This document shows positions 34,285 to 46,547 of a stretch of 64,000 nt of DNA, piece after piece (positions within the stretch are counted from its first letter, which is position 1; each line of letters begins with the position of its first letter). Source of the DNA: Timema cristinae (taxonomy: Eukaryota > Arthropoda > Insecta > Phasmatodea > Timematidae); NCBI GenBank assembly GCA_039000515.1, contig JBCFYV010009882.1:106968821-107032820 (forward strand). Direction: 5' to 3'. The notes under the pieces are model-generated. The model ran no database searches and was not told the origin of the DNA. It saw only the letters and a program-made list of their open reading frames with translations. Made by a program: the position numbers and the translations under genes.

Positions 34285-34480
34285 CTTATTTACTCAAATG
34301 GTAGGGAAGAATAAGGTATAATTTGGAGGAAATGTGCCCACATTTGTGTAAAGGGAGAGTGGAAAACTATTTAGTAAAACCATCTTGGTAAACTTGGTTA
34401 GGATTCAAACCTCAACCTACCTATCACCTGCAAACCAGGCACAATGAGACTGACACCTTGCCCTGCATGGTGATTACATG
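34285..34480 (-). repeat. SINE family A copy, diverged
   Basis: The plus strand carries the complement of the family-A body: AATTTGGAGGAAATGTGCCC, AAAGGGAGAGTGGAAAACTA, then AACTTGGTTAGGATTCAAACCTC, the complement of a tRNA-type box B. The tail end is lost. Confidence 0.65.
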
Positions 34481-34617
34481 TGGTGATCCAGCTAGTGTAA
34501 GTATAGACAAAATCTGCATCATCTTATAGAATAATTCACATTATTTTGTATAAGAAAAATATATATATTTTTTCATATGATTTGTATAATAGTGACCTAA
34601 ACATTTATTTTTAAAAT

Positions 34618-34743
34618 GCCAGGCCTCCACCGTGGTTCGGATTCCACGTTAAACTGTAGGTCCTCCATTTCATCTCATAATCACCCTACCATTACACATT
34701 AGCGTAATTGCGTATAACCCGAACGGGTAGTAAGACGCGGTGC

Positions 34744-34774
<31 letters not shown>
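34618..34774 (+). repeat. SINE family B, body plus tail with (AAT)n
   Basis: GCCAGGCCTCCACCGTGG, body, then TATAACCCGAACGGGTAGTA and AGACGCGGTGCTAA, ending in eleven or so AAT units. Best-preserved body and tail in the window; head missing. Confidence 0.92.
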
Positions 34775-36845
34775 TTATTTTTAAAAACAACATCAGAATA
34801 TACCATTTTATAGCAACTTTTTGTATCATGGACTAACTTAAACGTATTCACAGACTTACAAAACAGCCGACACAAGTAAAGTAGTGTTCATACATTTTAG
34901 GTTAAATGAGCAAAAAAGTAATGATAAATGTATCTAAAAGAATGTGTCAATAATTTGAAACACAGTTTATTAAAATGCTTACTACCTTGGAACTATCTGA
35001 TCATACAATATGGTGGATGCACTTGTTTCTAGGAGCTGTGTTGGTGTGGGGGAGGGTGGTGAGTTTAGGAGTCGTCCTGAACATGCCACTGAATTTCTCA
35101 TCATTTTTATTCAATGGCTGCTACTTTTAATCCTTTTTAAGTGTTAAAATCATGCCTGTTTGGGACTCCAAAATTCAAGAAAAAATTCGAGAAATTGGAT
35201 GTTCCCAAAATTCAGGCAGTAGAAATTATTTCCCGGGATTTTTTGGGAAAAATTAATATCAAGGGCAGTCACTTTAGAAGCTGGAGGGCGCAGCCTGCTT
35301 AATTAATAAATTATTTCTAAATAATATATTTAAAAGAAGACACAAATTTCGGAATATGTTTTGCTAAATATTCATTTAGTTAAACTCAAAAATTAATATC
35401 ACAAACAACATTGAAAGATAAAAAAAAATCTTCCCCCAAAGGACGTGGATGTGTTGTAGAAAAACTGCAGCTGTGTAATGTGCATGCATATATAGGTATG
35501 TATGTTTTCACTTTGTTCCATACAAAATTCAGGACATGGCCTACCTAATGAATTCTATTCTCTTTTTTGATCAAGAGTTAATCTTGCAATATTCATTGTC
35601 TCAAGCGCTTGAATTGAACTATTCATATTAAGCCTAGTTACAAAAAGTATTAAAACATATAACTCAAATAAACATTATCCTAAAATAACCCTACATAATA
35701 TTATAAACACACACATCCTCAGGATGCAGGAGCACGCAGGATGACTGGCAACAATTATTGCTGGTTCACGCTATACACATTTCACAAGTTCTAACCTTAG
35801 GGCGCAAAAGAAAAAAATAAGCAATGCTAGCTAACTATAGCAGGAGGAGGACAATGGGTTAAGGGGAGGGAAGGTTTGGTTTCTCTATGTCAGGCGCTGA
35901 CCGTTGTGCGCCCAACTGCATGCCATTTGAAGAACATTGCCTGCTATTACTTAAACCAAAAACATATTTTTCTTGAAACTATTATGGTAAGATAAAATTG
36001 TCGTGAGAGTGCGAATAATAACTTTAAAAGGAACTGGGGATTTGTGGGGTTGGGGGGGGGCGCGCGCCTCCGTGCCTTAGGGACGAGCCGCCCCTGATCA
36101 AGTGGTAACAATTAGGTATTGTCATCAATGTGACATTTGTACTTAATGCTCATTAACAATATTATTAATTTACTAAACTTAAATTAACCTATCTTCCTTT
36201 AATTAGATGAATACCCAAAATTGCAGCCGCTTTTATTTTACAGCTACATACCTAGTCAACACATTATTTCTGAGCCATCAAAAATAATAATCACAATAGG
36301 GTACTTGATAATATTTATACCTGAATAGATTTAAAGAAGTAAAACTTATTTGGCAAAAAATAATGTTAAAAATGGCTTTTTAAATATAGCAAGCAGGAAA
36401 TACACCACCACTTATTGTGCATCAAGACACATCTATTATGTTAATGTTATTATTTGGAATGTCGTCCATTTGCTTTTGTCTTATATAATAAATGTTGGGT
36501 AAATTAGTATTGAAAGTCTAACAGCGCTTTTGTGAGAGGTTTAATAACTAAAGCATAAGAGGTAACCATACACACTGGTTCACTTTGATTTATTCATATT
36601 AGCTTGAATATATCTATATTTTATTGTGTGCATAGCTATTAAAATTCATACCATGAATTATTTACTTAAGCACTTTTTTTAGTCAGTCTTAAAATGTATA
36701 ATTTAGAATCTATTTATATCTTTACCAAAATAATACTAGATTAAAATTACACAATTATAAAAGTTGCATTATACATAGTTTTTTTTTATCTTACATCAAA
36801 ACCTTACACAATACTGGTCAGACCAAATTTATTTAGTTTTTATTT
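34775..36845. other. Intergenic, mostly unassigned
   Basis: 35700-36100 is less AT-rich. At 36050-36095 the complement reads like a DNA-transposon end (GGGGCGGCTCGTCCCTAAGG), but I could not find its partner. No gene recognised. Confidence 0.4.
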
Positions 36846-37739
36846 AGTGCTGTGCACTTCGGGAAATTTTCGGGCAGTTTTTTCCGCGGGAACGGCACAG
36901 TAAACACATTTCCACCTTAGGATTTTTTTTTATATATATATATTTATATTTTTCAGATTTATAATTTTAATCTAATCTTAGCTTTCCTATTCATTTCATT
37001 TAGAAAATTAAAATGATTTGATAGTTTAAATTGAATTATATATAGTGGTAGATGTCAGTAATATTTTGAATAGTCAGGAATAAGGTTAAAAACTCAGATT
37101 TGCTTGCAGTTATTGGTTAAGCCAATACATTTACCTTCAATAATCTTGCAGAAAACTAAAATAGAAAATAATTACACTTGAAATTTTATTTTAATTTTTT
37201 TAACTGTAAGTTTTCCAAATAAAAAATAATATTTGGTTCAACAAGTGTCGATTAAGATTTTTTTATTTGTAAATTAAATAACTATGCTTAATACAACTAT
37301 AATAATAGTGTTTCTTTAATCAAATATTTTTTGTTTGAATATAAATAGATAAATTCTAAAAATAAAATTTAAGATTGACTAAAAGAGTTCTTAAATAAAA
37401 ACTTATGGCATGAATTTTTACAAATACTTTCACATTAAAACATTAGAATAACAAATAAATTTCTCGACTGAGCCAGTGTGCCCGGTTACCTCTTTAAATA
37501 TTAGCTTATCCAACACTTATTATCTATGATATAAAAGCAAATAGATGCCATTACAAATAATAATATCCACGGAATTTACGTGTCTTCCACTTATTATTTT
37601 CCTGGAATGACCAGCTGCTTAATGGAAGATAAGGTTGATTAAAATTTTAAAAATTATATTTCTTCCCAGTAAATATTTTTTCTCGCCCGAATTTCGGGAA
37701 AAACCATTTTCCCGAAGTTCGGGATCCTGAACAGCCCTA
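36846..37739. mobile_element. Non-autonomous hAT-like element
   Basis: Left end AGTGCTGTGCACTTCGGGAA; right end is the complement of TAGGGCTGTTCAGGATCCCG. The arms share a TTCGGG/CCCGAA-rich subterminal zone: CTTCGGGAAATTTTCGGGC on the left, GCCCGAATTTCGGGAAAA and CCCGAAGTTCGGGAT on the right. Flanked by the 9-bp direct repeat TTTTTATTT (36837-36845 and 37740-37748). Because of the T run, the true duplication could be 8 bp as for hAT. No open frame of note inside. Confidence 0.75.
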
Positions 37740-37748
37740 TTTTTATTT

Positions 37749-38599
37749 GGAAAAACAGCAATTTAAAAATAAATTTATTGTTAAGACCTTTAAATTGCAA
37801 CCTAATTAGAGTGTTTGGCGCTCTTTCTGACTAGTCGGAACAAGCCTAGTTTAAATATATTTTCTGTTTAAATCTGAAAACTAAATTAACTATCTATTTA
37901 ATATTTGCTAGATTTCAAACGAATTAAAACATCTTAAATGTTATTTTACAATATTTTTACTATAAAGTTTAATTCTCAAGTACCATAATTAGTTAGGCAT
38001 TATTATTGATAAATAAAATTATTTAGTTCACATCAAACTAAATAAATACTGATCTGGTTTAACCTGCCTGACTTAGTTGTAGGTACCCTATCTGAGCTTT
38101 CATCACTATTGATATAACAGTAAAATATAGGATAAAGAAAGGCTTCAATCATACAGTAGGCTAAGTTTTAGAGCCCTGCTGTAAAGTGTAAATCATTGTA
38201 AAGCAGAAAGTAGCCTTTTTTAACTTTCAAATGTATATAAAATCCTAATAACTTGCTTATACTATTATACATAAAGTGTGCAATAGAGCTAGGCAAAAAA
38301 GAAAAATAATCATACAAAACGATTGAAAACAATTAAATAAAGACAATGGAATGAAAACTATTAAATAATCATTAGATATTTTTCATAATTTGATTATTGA
38401 TAATTAAAATCATTTGATGGGGCCCATCACTGCACGCATCAGGCCGAAAAATGCCTGGAGAGCAAGACAAGCAAGTGCCTAACATAGTGAATATGTATAT
38501 AATTGAAAACCACTGTATTAGTGGATTGCTGCTGTAAAGCAGGGCCCTACTGCATTGTTCCCATAATATATGTGTTTTTTTTAAGTTTCCCCAATTTGA
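37749..38599. other. Intergenic, unassigned
   Basis: AT-rich; nothing recognised. Confidence 0.4.
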
Positions 38600-40315
38600 T
38601 TGTAGACAGGAAGGAAGTAAGAAGCTGTTAAATAATGTTCAACCCGGAAGAGGAAAGAAATGATAGTGAAAGAGAGGAGCAGGAAGAAAAAGAAAAGGAG
38701 GAAAGAGGTCCAACATGTAAAGAGGGGGAGAATGCATTAAAGAGGATGAAACAAGGAAAAGCACCTGGTGTGGATGAACTGACTGTGTAAGTGAGAAGGG
38801 ATAAGGGTAGCAGGTTAAGTAAGTATACAATGGATATAAATGGTCCTGAGAGTGGTTTGGAAGCAGAACAAGGTACTGGAAGACTGGAAAAAGAAGTTGT
38901 AGTACCTACTTTCAAGAAAGGAGACAGGAAAAGGTGTACAAATTATAGGGGGATAACGCTGATTTACCACTGTACAGAAATATATGAGAAGATACTGGAA
39001 GCAAGAATAAGGGCCAGTTTCATAGTCAAATTTAGTACGCCTCAAGTGCGGCGCTACACTAAACACAAGACGACACCTACCTAAACCATAATGGAATGGG
39101 CCAGTTTCCTATGCGAGAACGGCCCATTCCATTCGAGTTTAGGTAGGTGTCGTCTTGTGTTTAGTGTAGCGCCGCACTTGAGGCGTACTAAATTTGACTA
39201 TGAAACTGGCCCTAAGAAATAAAATGAGAGGAACAGCAAGGATTTAGTGAACAAAGGCTTACTATAGGCTTGATCTTTGCCATAAGATAGCTGACAGTAA
39301 GTAGGTATGAATATGAGAAAAACTTGGTAATGGTATTTATGAATTTGGAGAAGGCAAATGGTAGTGTGGATATAAATAAAGTTTGGAAAACGATGGAGGC
39401 AGCAGAAGTGAAAAGAGGAGTGGTGATAAGAGTGAAAAGCATGTATAAGGATAACAAGAGTTGTTATAAGATGGAGTGGCTCTAAATAAAAAATGGAGTG
39501 TAGCAGAAGAGTGCCTTTCACCATTACTATTTGCTATGGTAACAGAAATGGTCATGATCAAAGTGTTCAGGATAACTCTGGGAGGAAAAAGTGATGTTTG
39601 CTGATGACTTGATGGTATGGGAGGAGAAGGAAGAGAAAGTACAGGAATAGAATGATGAAATGAGAGTGTGGAAAGAAATTTAGCATGACAAAGTGTGAAT
39701 GATGGTAATGACAAGGAATAGGGTGAATCCAAGTAAAGCTATAATGATGGATGGATTAGAGTTGAGAAAAGTACAAAATGTAAAATATCTTGAAAGTGTG
39801 ATTGAGGAGAAAGGTGGAAGGAGAGAAGATTTAATAAGAAGAGAACAGGGAGAGTTCTATAGGTGTGTAAGAGACCTGCTATGGAGAAGAAAAGTACCTT
39901 TGAAATATAAGAAAGTATCGTACAGGGCGTACTTTGTACCTATTGTCACATATGCAGCAGAAACATAGACAATAAATGTAAGAAAGACTGGGAAAGTGGA
40001 GGCCATGGTAATGCAATTTGTAAGGAGCATCTTAGAGGTCACGAGGAGAAACAAAATTAGGAATGAAGTTATCCCGGGAATGACGGGGTACAGGGAGTAC
40101 ATGAGATAGTAGAGGAAGTAAGACTGAGATGACCGCAGTGGAGGCCAAGAAAGAGATGGGAGGAGCAGATAACAGAAATTGTTAAAGCGAGAGGGGAAGA
40201 ATGAATGAAATTTAAAGACGAAGAGTAGTGAAAGTTTAGAGGAAGATGGAGGCATTTTACTAAAATGGCCCGGCCATAGGTTGGAAACAGTTGATGATGA
40301 TGATGATGATGGTCT
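38600..40315 (+). pseudogene. LINE retrotransposon relic, interrupted by a MITE
   Basis: Blocks over several frames: KRMKQGKAPGVDELTV (38740), VVVPTFKKGDRKRCTNYRGI (38900-38960), then a 200-bp MITE at 39011, then QQGFSEQR-like remains, FMNLEKANGSVDINKVWKTM (39330-39400), VMFADDLMVWEE (39590), NVKYLESVIEEKGGRREDLI (39780) and RDLLWRRKVPLKYKKVSYRA with FVPIVTYAAET (39870-39968). It ends TTGGAAACAGTTGATGATGATGATG (40285-40312), the family's 3' end with a (GAT)n tail. Multiple stops and shifts. Confidence 0.85.
39011..39212. mobile_element. MITE with long inverted repeats, TAA-flanked (PIF/Harbinger-like)
   Basis: Both ends begin GGGCCAGTTTCATAGTCAAA and the arms are inverted copies for about 75 bp, through AAGTGCGGCGCTACACTAAA and ACACAAGACGACACCTACCT. 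A shorter inner inverted repeat (ATGGAATGGGCC / GGCCCATTCCAT) follows. It is flanked by TAA at 39008-39010 and 39213-39215; 3-bp TWA duplications are typical of PIF/Harbinger. Inserted inside the LINE relic. Confidence 0.9.
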
Positions 40316-42599
40316 TTAAATATAGTTGATCAAATTTTCAGATCTGCATATGAAAATTATTTACAGTAAAATATCACAACTAAATAAAATTAGCTTTCCA
40401 ACATTTTTTGTATGTTTTTCCTTCCAAAATTATATTTCACTAAATCAACAAATTGTATACGTATTTATTTCATGTAAAGATGTGTATGAGATGTAACATT
40501 CTAAGGAAATTATTTGTTAACACATCCATTTTTTTTCAAGGGGTGATTGAATATTTCATAAAAATTATAAATTTCTTTTCTAAAAGTTATAACTTAAATG
40601 AGAAGGAAACTTGTTAAGGTGTGGCTGCATAGCTACTAATACACAGTAAAAATAACTGATTTGCGACCAATATTTTAGATGAAGCAATAATGATATATTT
40701 TTTATTTTTTTTATTATGACTGTATGGACACTTTTCTAAATTGATATTGAATTTTATAATTAATTTTTTATGAATATATTTCTAAAATTAACTCAAAAAA
40801 TGCATTTTTGAAAATGGTTGGATTTTTAAAAAAACATACCATCATAAGTTTTGTGTGTAATTTACAAATATAATATTTTTAATCACATAAACCTATTCCC
40901 TGGGATAGAAATCGGTCATTAGTTACATAAATGTAGGTTCATTACAAGATAGGGGTGGAAACCCCCACCACACCTACTCGAGCCAAGAGAGAGGTGAAGT
41001 TTCTCAGTAGAATCCGAGACTCAGAAGGAAGTAATCCTATAGTTCGCTTGACAGGACAACACTAATAGCCTTAAAACCTGTCCAGAGGACCAGTTAGAAT
41101 ATTTCAGATGTATTTTTTTTACTGAGTATTAAAAAAATCTTTGCAATGCTAGAAAGTGAACACAATTTTATGCTTCTATAGTAATTCACTTTTTGGGGTC
41201 AGCGTATCCTTTCGAATTGTTCGGAAACTATATGCTATCTGCCAAGTATACCAGGGTTGGACTGGGCCCTGCAAAAGGGCGTGAAACTTGTATTTTCAGA
41301 GGACGTAAAATATTTTGGCGAGCCCAAATTTTTTTTACCTATTTACTGTAAAATAAGTATACGAGTGCTGGTAGATTTCAATAATATTCATTGATAATAA
41401 AAATATTGGTCGTTCCAGAAAGGACCTTCAAAATAGTTTTTTTTCCCCCATGTGTCTCAAAGCATTGTTTAATATTGTAAATTTCATAGGTTATGTTCAT
41501 TAAATATAGTATAAATTCATGGACTAGATGAATTTTATTTCACAAAAGTGAAAAAACATCAAGCATTTAAAGAACCAATTGTACAAGATATTATGCTATA
41601 TCTTTGGCGAGGATCCTCGGACTATTTGGATACAGCCTGTCTCAACAATATATTACCTCAACTAAACCTGACTTGAATCAGTGCTGAATACAAGTCACTT
41701 CAAAGCAACACATTACAAAATAATTTTTTATTTTCACACCAAGGCCAAGCTTTTAAATATTGTAAATGAATTAAACTTTACATATTCAAATACTGAGATC
41801 GTAACACAACTCCCTCCCTCTCCCTGGAATAAGTTTTGACCACAACATTCTCTCTCTCTCACCCTTTTCGATTTCTCTAATGAACTTATTGTGACTAGTA
41901 ATATTAAATGGACATTACACGTATTATTACGAGTATGCTATGAATGGGATTTATAACAGCGTCCTTTCCTTAATATACTTATTATCTTCACATCACCCAA
42001 AGAAAATACTGTTAACTTGTTGTATGGACAAAAAAAAAAGGGTATGGTAGTTGAAAGTTTAAAAAATAATGATGATTTTTGGAAAGTTGATATGGAATCA
42101 AAATTAACTAGATTTTAATAAAATTGCATATTTCCAGAGCCAATATATCCTAAGTACACTAGAGCAATGAAAATAAGAAATCCAGAATATATTTTTAATG
42201 CACAAAAGACTAAAACAAAGTAGCCAAAGAATTTGGAAACAAAGTAATTATATAGATTTTTATTCTTTATTTTAGAAAATGTCGCTAAAATACCATTTTT
42301 GATTAAAAATGTATTATATTGTGATGTAATGAAAAAATGTGTTTTATTGTAGTGGCTACTAGATATTTATATATAGTAATATGTTCATGCAGTAAAAGTC
42401 ACGACTCCAAATTTTTCATAGTAGAAGTTGGCTGTTTTATCCTTGTTCCTCAGCTTGTTAGAACTAATTGCAGAGGCAACGGCACATCAAACAAGAGTTA
42501 GTAAGTTCTGACTCTATGTGGGACTTTCACAAATAGATCTATTTTTTGGTCACATAAATTAATTTATTCATTTAGAAGAACTGGACTCTAATGTGTTCC
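40316..42599. other. Intergenic, unassigned
   Basis: AT-rich with patches of moderate GC at 40960-41100 and 41200-41340. No coding resemblance or clear repeat. Confidence 0.4.
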
Positions 42600-43320
42600 A
42601 CAACACGATGTAGTCCATGAGCCAAACTTGTAAAATGGATATATGGATAGAACAACTTCAAAGCACTTCATTATATATGCCGTGGCATCCAAATATAACA
42701 CCAGGGCATTTTCTACGTGAGCTCAACTAGGTTACACACTTTCAATTCATCATTCACGAATCTTGCAACATGATATGTATGTTCCAGCACTTCTCAGTAA
42801 ATCAAATATGGTTTGGAAATATCTAGGATCTATCTTACCTACCACAAGGTTCACAACAAAATTACCCTAAACATCCGTCATTTCATCCACAGCGACCCAT
42901 ATGATGGAATCTCCCATGTTGTTTATTATCCTTTCCATCGTTTCTTCATAATATATATGCAGATAATTCTTTCTGAGTATTGATTGATCAGGAATTTGTC
43001 GCTTTCATTACTATGACAACAGAAGGATGCAAATTCAGGCACTTGGAATTTAAAACATGGGATGTTTGCAGTGACCATTGCACTACAGAAGTACTTACAT
43101 AATTAGTTTCTTTAACTGGAAGGAACAACCTGCATCTTTGTTCAAAGAAAAAAGGATTCAAATAACTTTGATTTTTATTTACATACAAAGTGTGCGCCGC
43201 AAATGTTGCTCCAATTGTGATTTTAATGGAATGTCTCATATTTTTATTGCAAGCTTGGCACATTATAACTTTACTGTTGGTTGTGAAGGAGTCGTTAATC
43301 CGAGCCCATTATTTTAATTT
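42600..43320 (-). pseudogene. hAT-like transposase relic (CGGBP1-like N-terminal part)
   Basis: Minus strand from about 43265: CQACNKNMRHSIKI with the rest of a small zinc-finger pattern, then IPDQSILRKNYLHIYYEETM at about 43005-42945, ERIINNMGDSIIWVAVDEMT to about 42890, NFVVNLVVG near 42855, and ENALVLYLDATAYI at about 42700. These correspond in order to blocks of animal proteins with a BED/CGGBP1-like finger followed by a hAT-type core. Frames change at least twice and stops are present. Confidence 0.65.
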
Positions 43321-45179
43321 TGTATTCAGCAAGACTCACCTGGGGTCATGATGAACAAAATAAAATATCTTATATTTTCAATTTTGAAAGATCCTTCTTC
43401 ATACACTGTCAGTGGGAATTAAAACAACCTTCAATTAAGGATAAAAATAAATAATTTTACAAAAAGTAAGTTTATATCCCCACACACACCTTAACATACT
43501 TTACCTTTACATGTATCTAGAAATTGGTCAATCATCTTGTGCTTTCAAGGGTGTAGTCACTAGAGGTTTTTATTTTTTTGGAGGTTGTAAGATCACCCCA
43601 CTAGCTTGGTGGATTTTGTGTGAGAACCATCTCCATAAAGCTTCTAAAGGCTTACAATTTTCAAAGATTTTTCACGGGTTCTAGGCTAGGGCTGGTGTGT
43701 GTGGGGTCATAATGATGTTGTTATGGGAGTGTAAAATTGCCTATTTGCCTCTCACGCTTTCATGCTCTCTTTTTTTGAAATATGTTTTTATTGTAATTGG
43801 ATTGTTTTGGGGGCTATCATAACATATTTATATTTTAATGGCATGTGCCTAGTTTCTTGAGCACTTGGTATAAAAGTCAGCAGGGGTAATAGTCTACACT
43901 GTACATCATTTTCTGAAAAGAAATTTAAGTTTATGAAAAGAGTGAAATATAGAAGATACATAATGCAATATGGTGTAGTAATGTGATGTGGTGACTTATT
44001 TTAATGGCTGAAGAGGGAGTGGAATGTGTGAACAGTTTTTCACCCAAAGGAGCCAAAGGAAAGGGAAAGGATGTAAAGCATATGCATTTGATATATTTTC
44101 AAGATGTATGGTAGATATTGAAGGGAAATTTGATACCAAGATACATTGGCAATACACACATTTTAATAATTTTAAATGGGTCTTCAATTTGTCAGTTTTA
44201 ATGAAAATAATATCGACTTATTGAGCTGTCCATGTTTCTAATCAGGTTTATTTAAAATATCTAGATTGTGTTGGAAATAGATATTTTACTGTATTTATTT
44301 TAAAAATTGTCATTTTTATAATATTTTGCTTCACATCTAGAAAATATGTAATCAATATATTTATACATACATTAATTTATTTTTATTTATATAAATCTAC
44401 CTTTAATCAATGACTGACAAATTAATTGAAGGGTTCAGGACAAAAAGCTAATAGGTTAATTATTGGAGGACTATGTATTTAACACCATATTTTACAGCAA
44501 ATATATATTTTCAATTAAAAAAAAATACCATAATGATTATTTTACCTAACACCAACATATATTTTACAAATACATTTTGTGTAGCTATAAAAATAAACAT
44601 ATACAAATCAAGGCACTATTTGTATCCATATAAACGTAATCTTGCATGATTATTGATTTTATTTACTAAGGGTTTATTAGCGCCTAGGACTACACTTTCT
44701 AAAATACTGAGTCATACCAAGCTAGAACTTACAAACTTAAACCAAACTGGGATTTAAACAAACAAATTCTCAATAGGAGGTTGGACCTTAAGGCTTTTTT
44801 CCAGATAAAAGACCTACTATTTCAAGTCAAAGCAGCTGATTCCAAAATATTATTTGACAAATAAGTTTATTAATTTTATACATACTACATTCAACTATAG
44901 CAAAATGAAACATCAAACATTTTTAAGAGAGTCACTAAATTTTAAGTACAATTTACCAAAAGCTATATGAAATGAAATTTCAGATAATAGATAGTCAAAA
45001 TCGTTAATCAAGGCTTGTATCAATCTACACATTCAACTAAATATATTGATCATATTTATACTATATATACTGTACCAAACGAGCTGCAAGACTACTGGCA
45101 AGTAAAAGGCAAGATAATATTTTAAATATAAAGGTTATAATACAAATAAAAGTTATAAACTTTTCAATCAAACATAGTA
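43321..45179. other. Intergenic, unassigned
   Basis: AT-rich. The open frames here are short and show no family resemblance. Confidence 0.4.
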
Positions 45180-45940
45180 GGCAATTATGGTATGGGAGAG
45201 AAGGAAGAGGACGTACAGGATTAATTGAAAATCAGCCTGACGAAATGTAAAGTGATGGTAATTACAAGGAAATGGGTAAGGCCTAGTAGAGCTATAAAGT
45301 TGAATGGAGTAGAGCTGAGAAAAAAGTACAGAGCATAAAATATCTCAGAAGCTTGATTGAGGCAAAAGAAGGAAGTAGAGGATTTAATATTAAGAGTGCA
45401 GCAGGAAGAGTTGCTCTTAAGGTGCTTAAGAGACCTGCTATGGAGAAGAGAAGTGCCCTCTAAGTGTAAGGAAGTGTTGTACAGGTTGTACTTTGTAACA
45501 ATTGTCACATGTGTAGCAGAAACAAGGACAATGAATGTAAGAAAGACAAGGAAAGTGGAGGTCATGGGAATGAAGTTTGTGAGAAACATGTTAGCTGTCA
45601 AGAGGAGAAACAAGATTAGGAATGAAGATATCCAGGAAATGATGGTGGTACAGGGAGGGTATGAGATTGTAGAGAAAGCAAGACTGAGATGGTATGGTCA
45701 TGTAATGATGAGAGAAAAGGGAGAATACAAAAGAGAAAGCTGAAATGAAGTACATTTGAAAAACCCACAAGTGAGACCAAGAACGAGATGGGAGAAGCAG
45801 ATAATAGAAAGTGTGCAAGTGAGAGGAGGAGAATAGAAGTGATTAAAGGAAGAATAATGGTGGAGCGACAGAGCAAGATGGAGGCATTTCACTAAACTGA
45901 CCCAGTTACAGGCTGGAAACAGTTGATAATGATGATAGTA
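45180..45940 (+). pseudogene. LINE relic, 3' end, 5' truncated
   Basis: Same family as 38.6-40.3 kb. Starts abruptly near the VWEEKEE block, then KYLRSLIEAKE-like text, CLRDLLWRREVPSKCKEVLY, FVTIVTCVAETRTMNVRKTR, MKFVRNMLAVKRRNKIRNED and ARLRWYGHVMMREKGEYKRE (45680-45730). It ends GGCTGGAAACAGTTGATAATGATG at about 45937, the same 3' end as the other copy. The 128-codon open frame at 45357-45743 is this fragment's C-terminal domain. Confidence 0.85.
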
Positions 45941-46547
45941 CGTACTTAGTACATAGTAAATTAATATGTTCAATAAGAAAGTAAAATATAAGACAAATCA
46001 TTCATAAAGTAATTTATAGAAAAGTCTAAACCAAAACAATACAAAGATGATTCATTTTAAATATGTAGATAAATTGTGATGTGTTCATGTAAAGTTTATT
46101 TAACATAAACATATAGTATGGATTTGATGGAAAGTTTCCACGAAAGGAAAAATCAGGGATCACAAAACATTACTCTAAAACAATATTAACAATAAAAACT
46201 GCACTTTTTATAACAAAATATTTTATTTTTATAGATTCACATAAAAAAATGAAACTCTTTGTGTAGTGATGCTAAAGCTAAAATAAATAACAGGGTATGC
46301 CACTTTACAAAATATTGAAAGGCACTTTAAGCTGCACTGCGTTCACAATTTGTATAAACAATTCTTTTCTACCAGAATGAACCTTGTGCAAATGTACAAC
46401 CCATTCATTCATTCATTAGAAATTCAAGAATGGCAAACAGAATTATGGTTATTTACATACTGAAAATATATTGAACATGGCATTAAAGCAACAATGATAA
46501 CGCATACAAATTTCCAAAAAGATTTATTCTAAAATGCATTTAATTTC
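45941..46547 (-). other. Probable raver 3' UTR, with AATAAA candidates
   Basis: Non-coding on the minus strand after the raver stop. AATAAA (plus strand TTTATT) occurs at 46523-46528, too close to the stop to be likely, and at 46222-46227 and 46095-46100. Which one is used is unknown. Confidence 0.45.

Noticed and set aside
38628..39732. Minus-strand open frames of 95-131 codons rich in Ser, Pro, Leu and Phe
   Set aside because: They are the complement of the purine-rich LINE relic on the plus strand, which explains their length and composition.
45591..45973. Overlapping minus-strand open frames of 75-91 codons
   Set aside because: Shadows of the plus-strand LINE fragment at 45180-45940.
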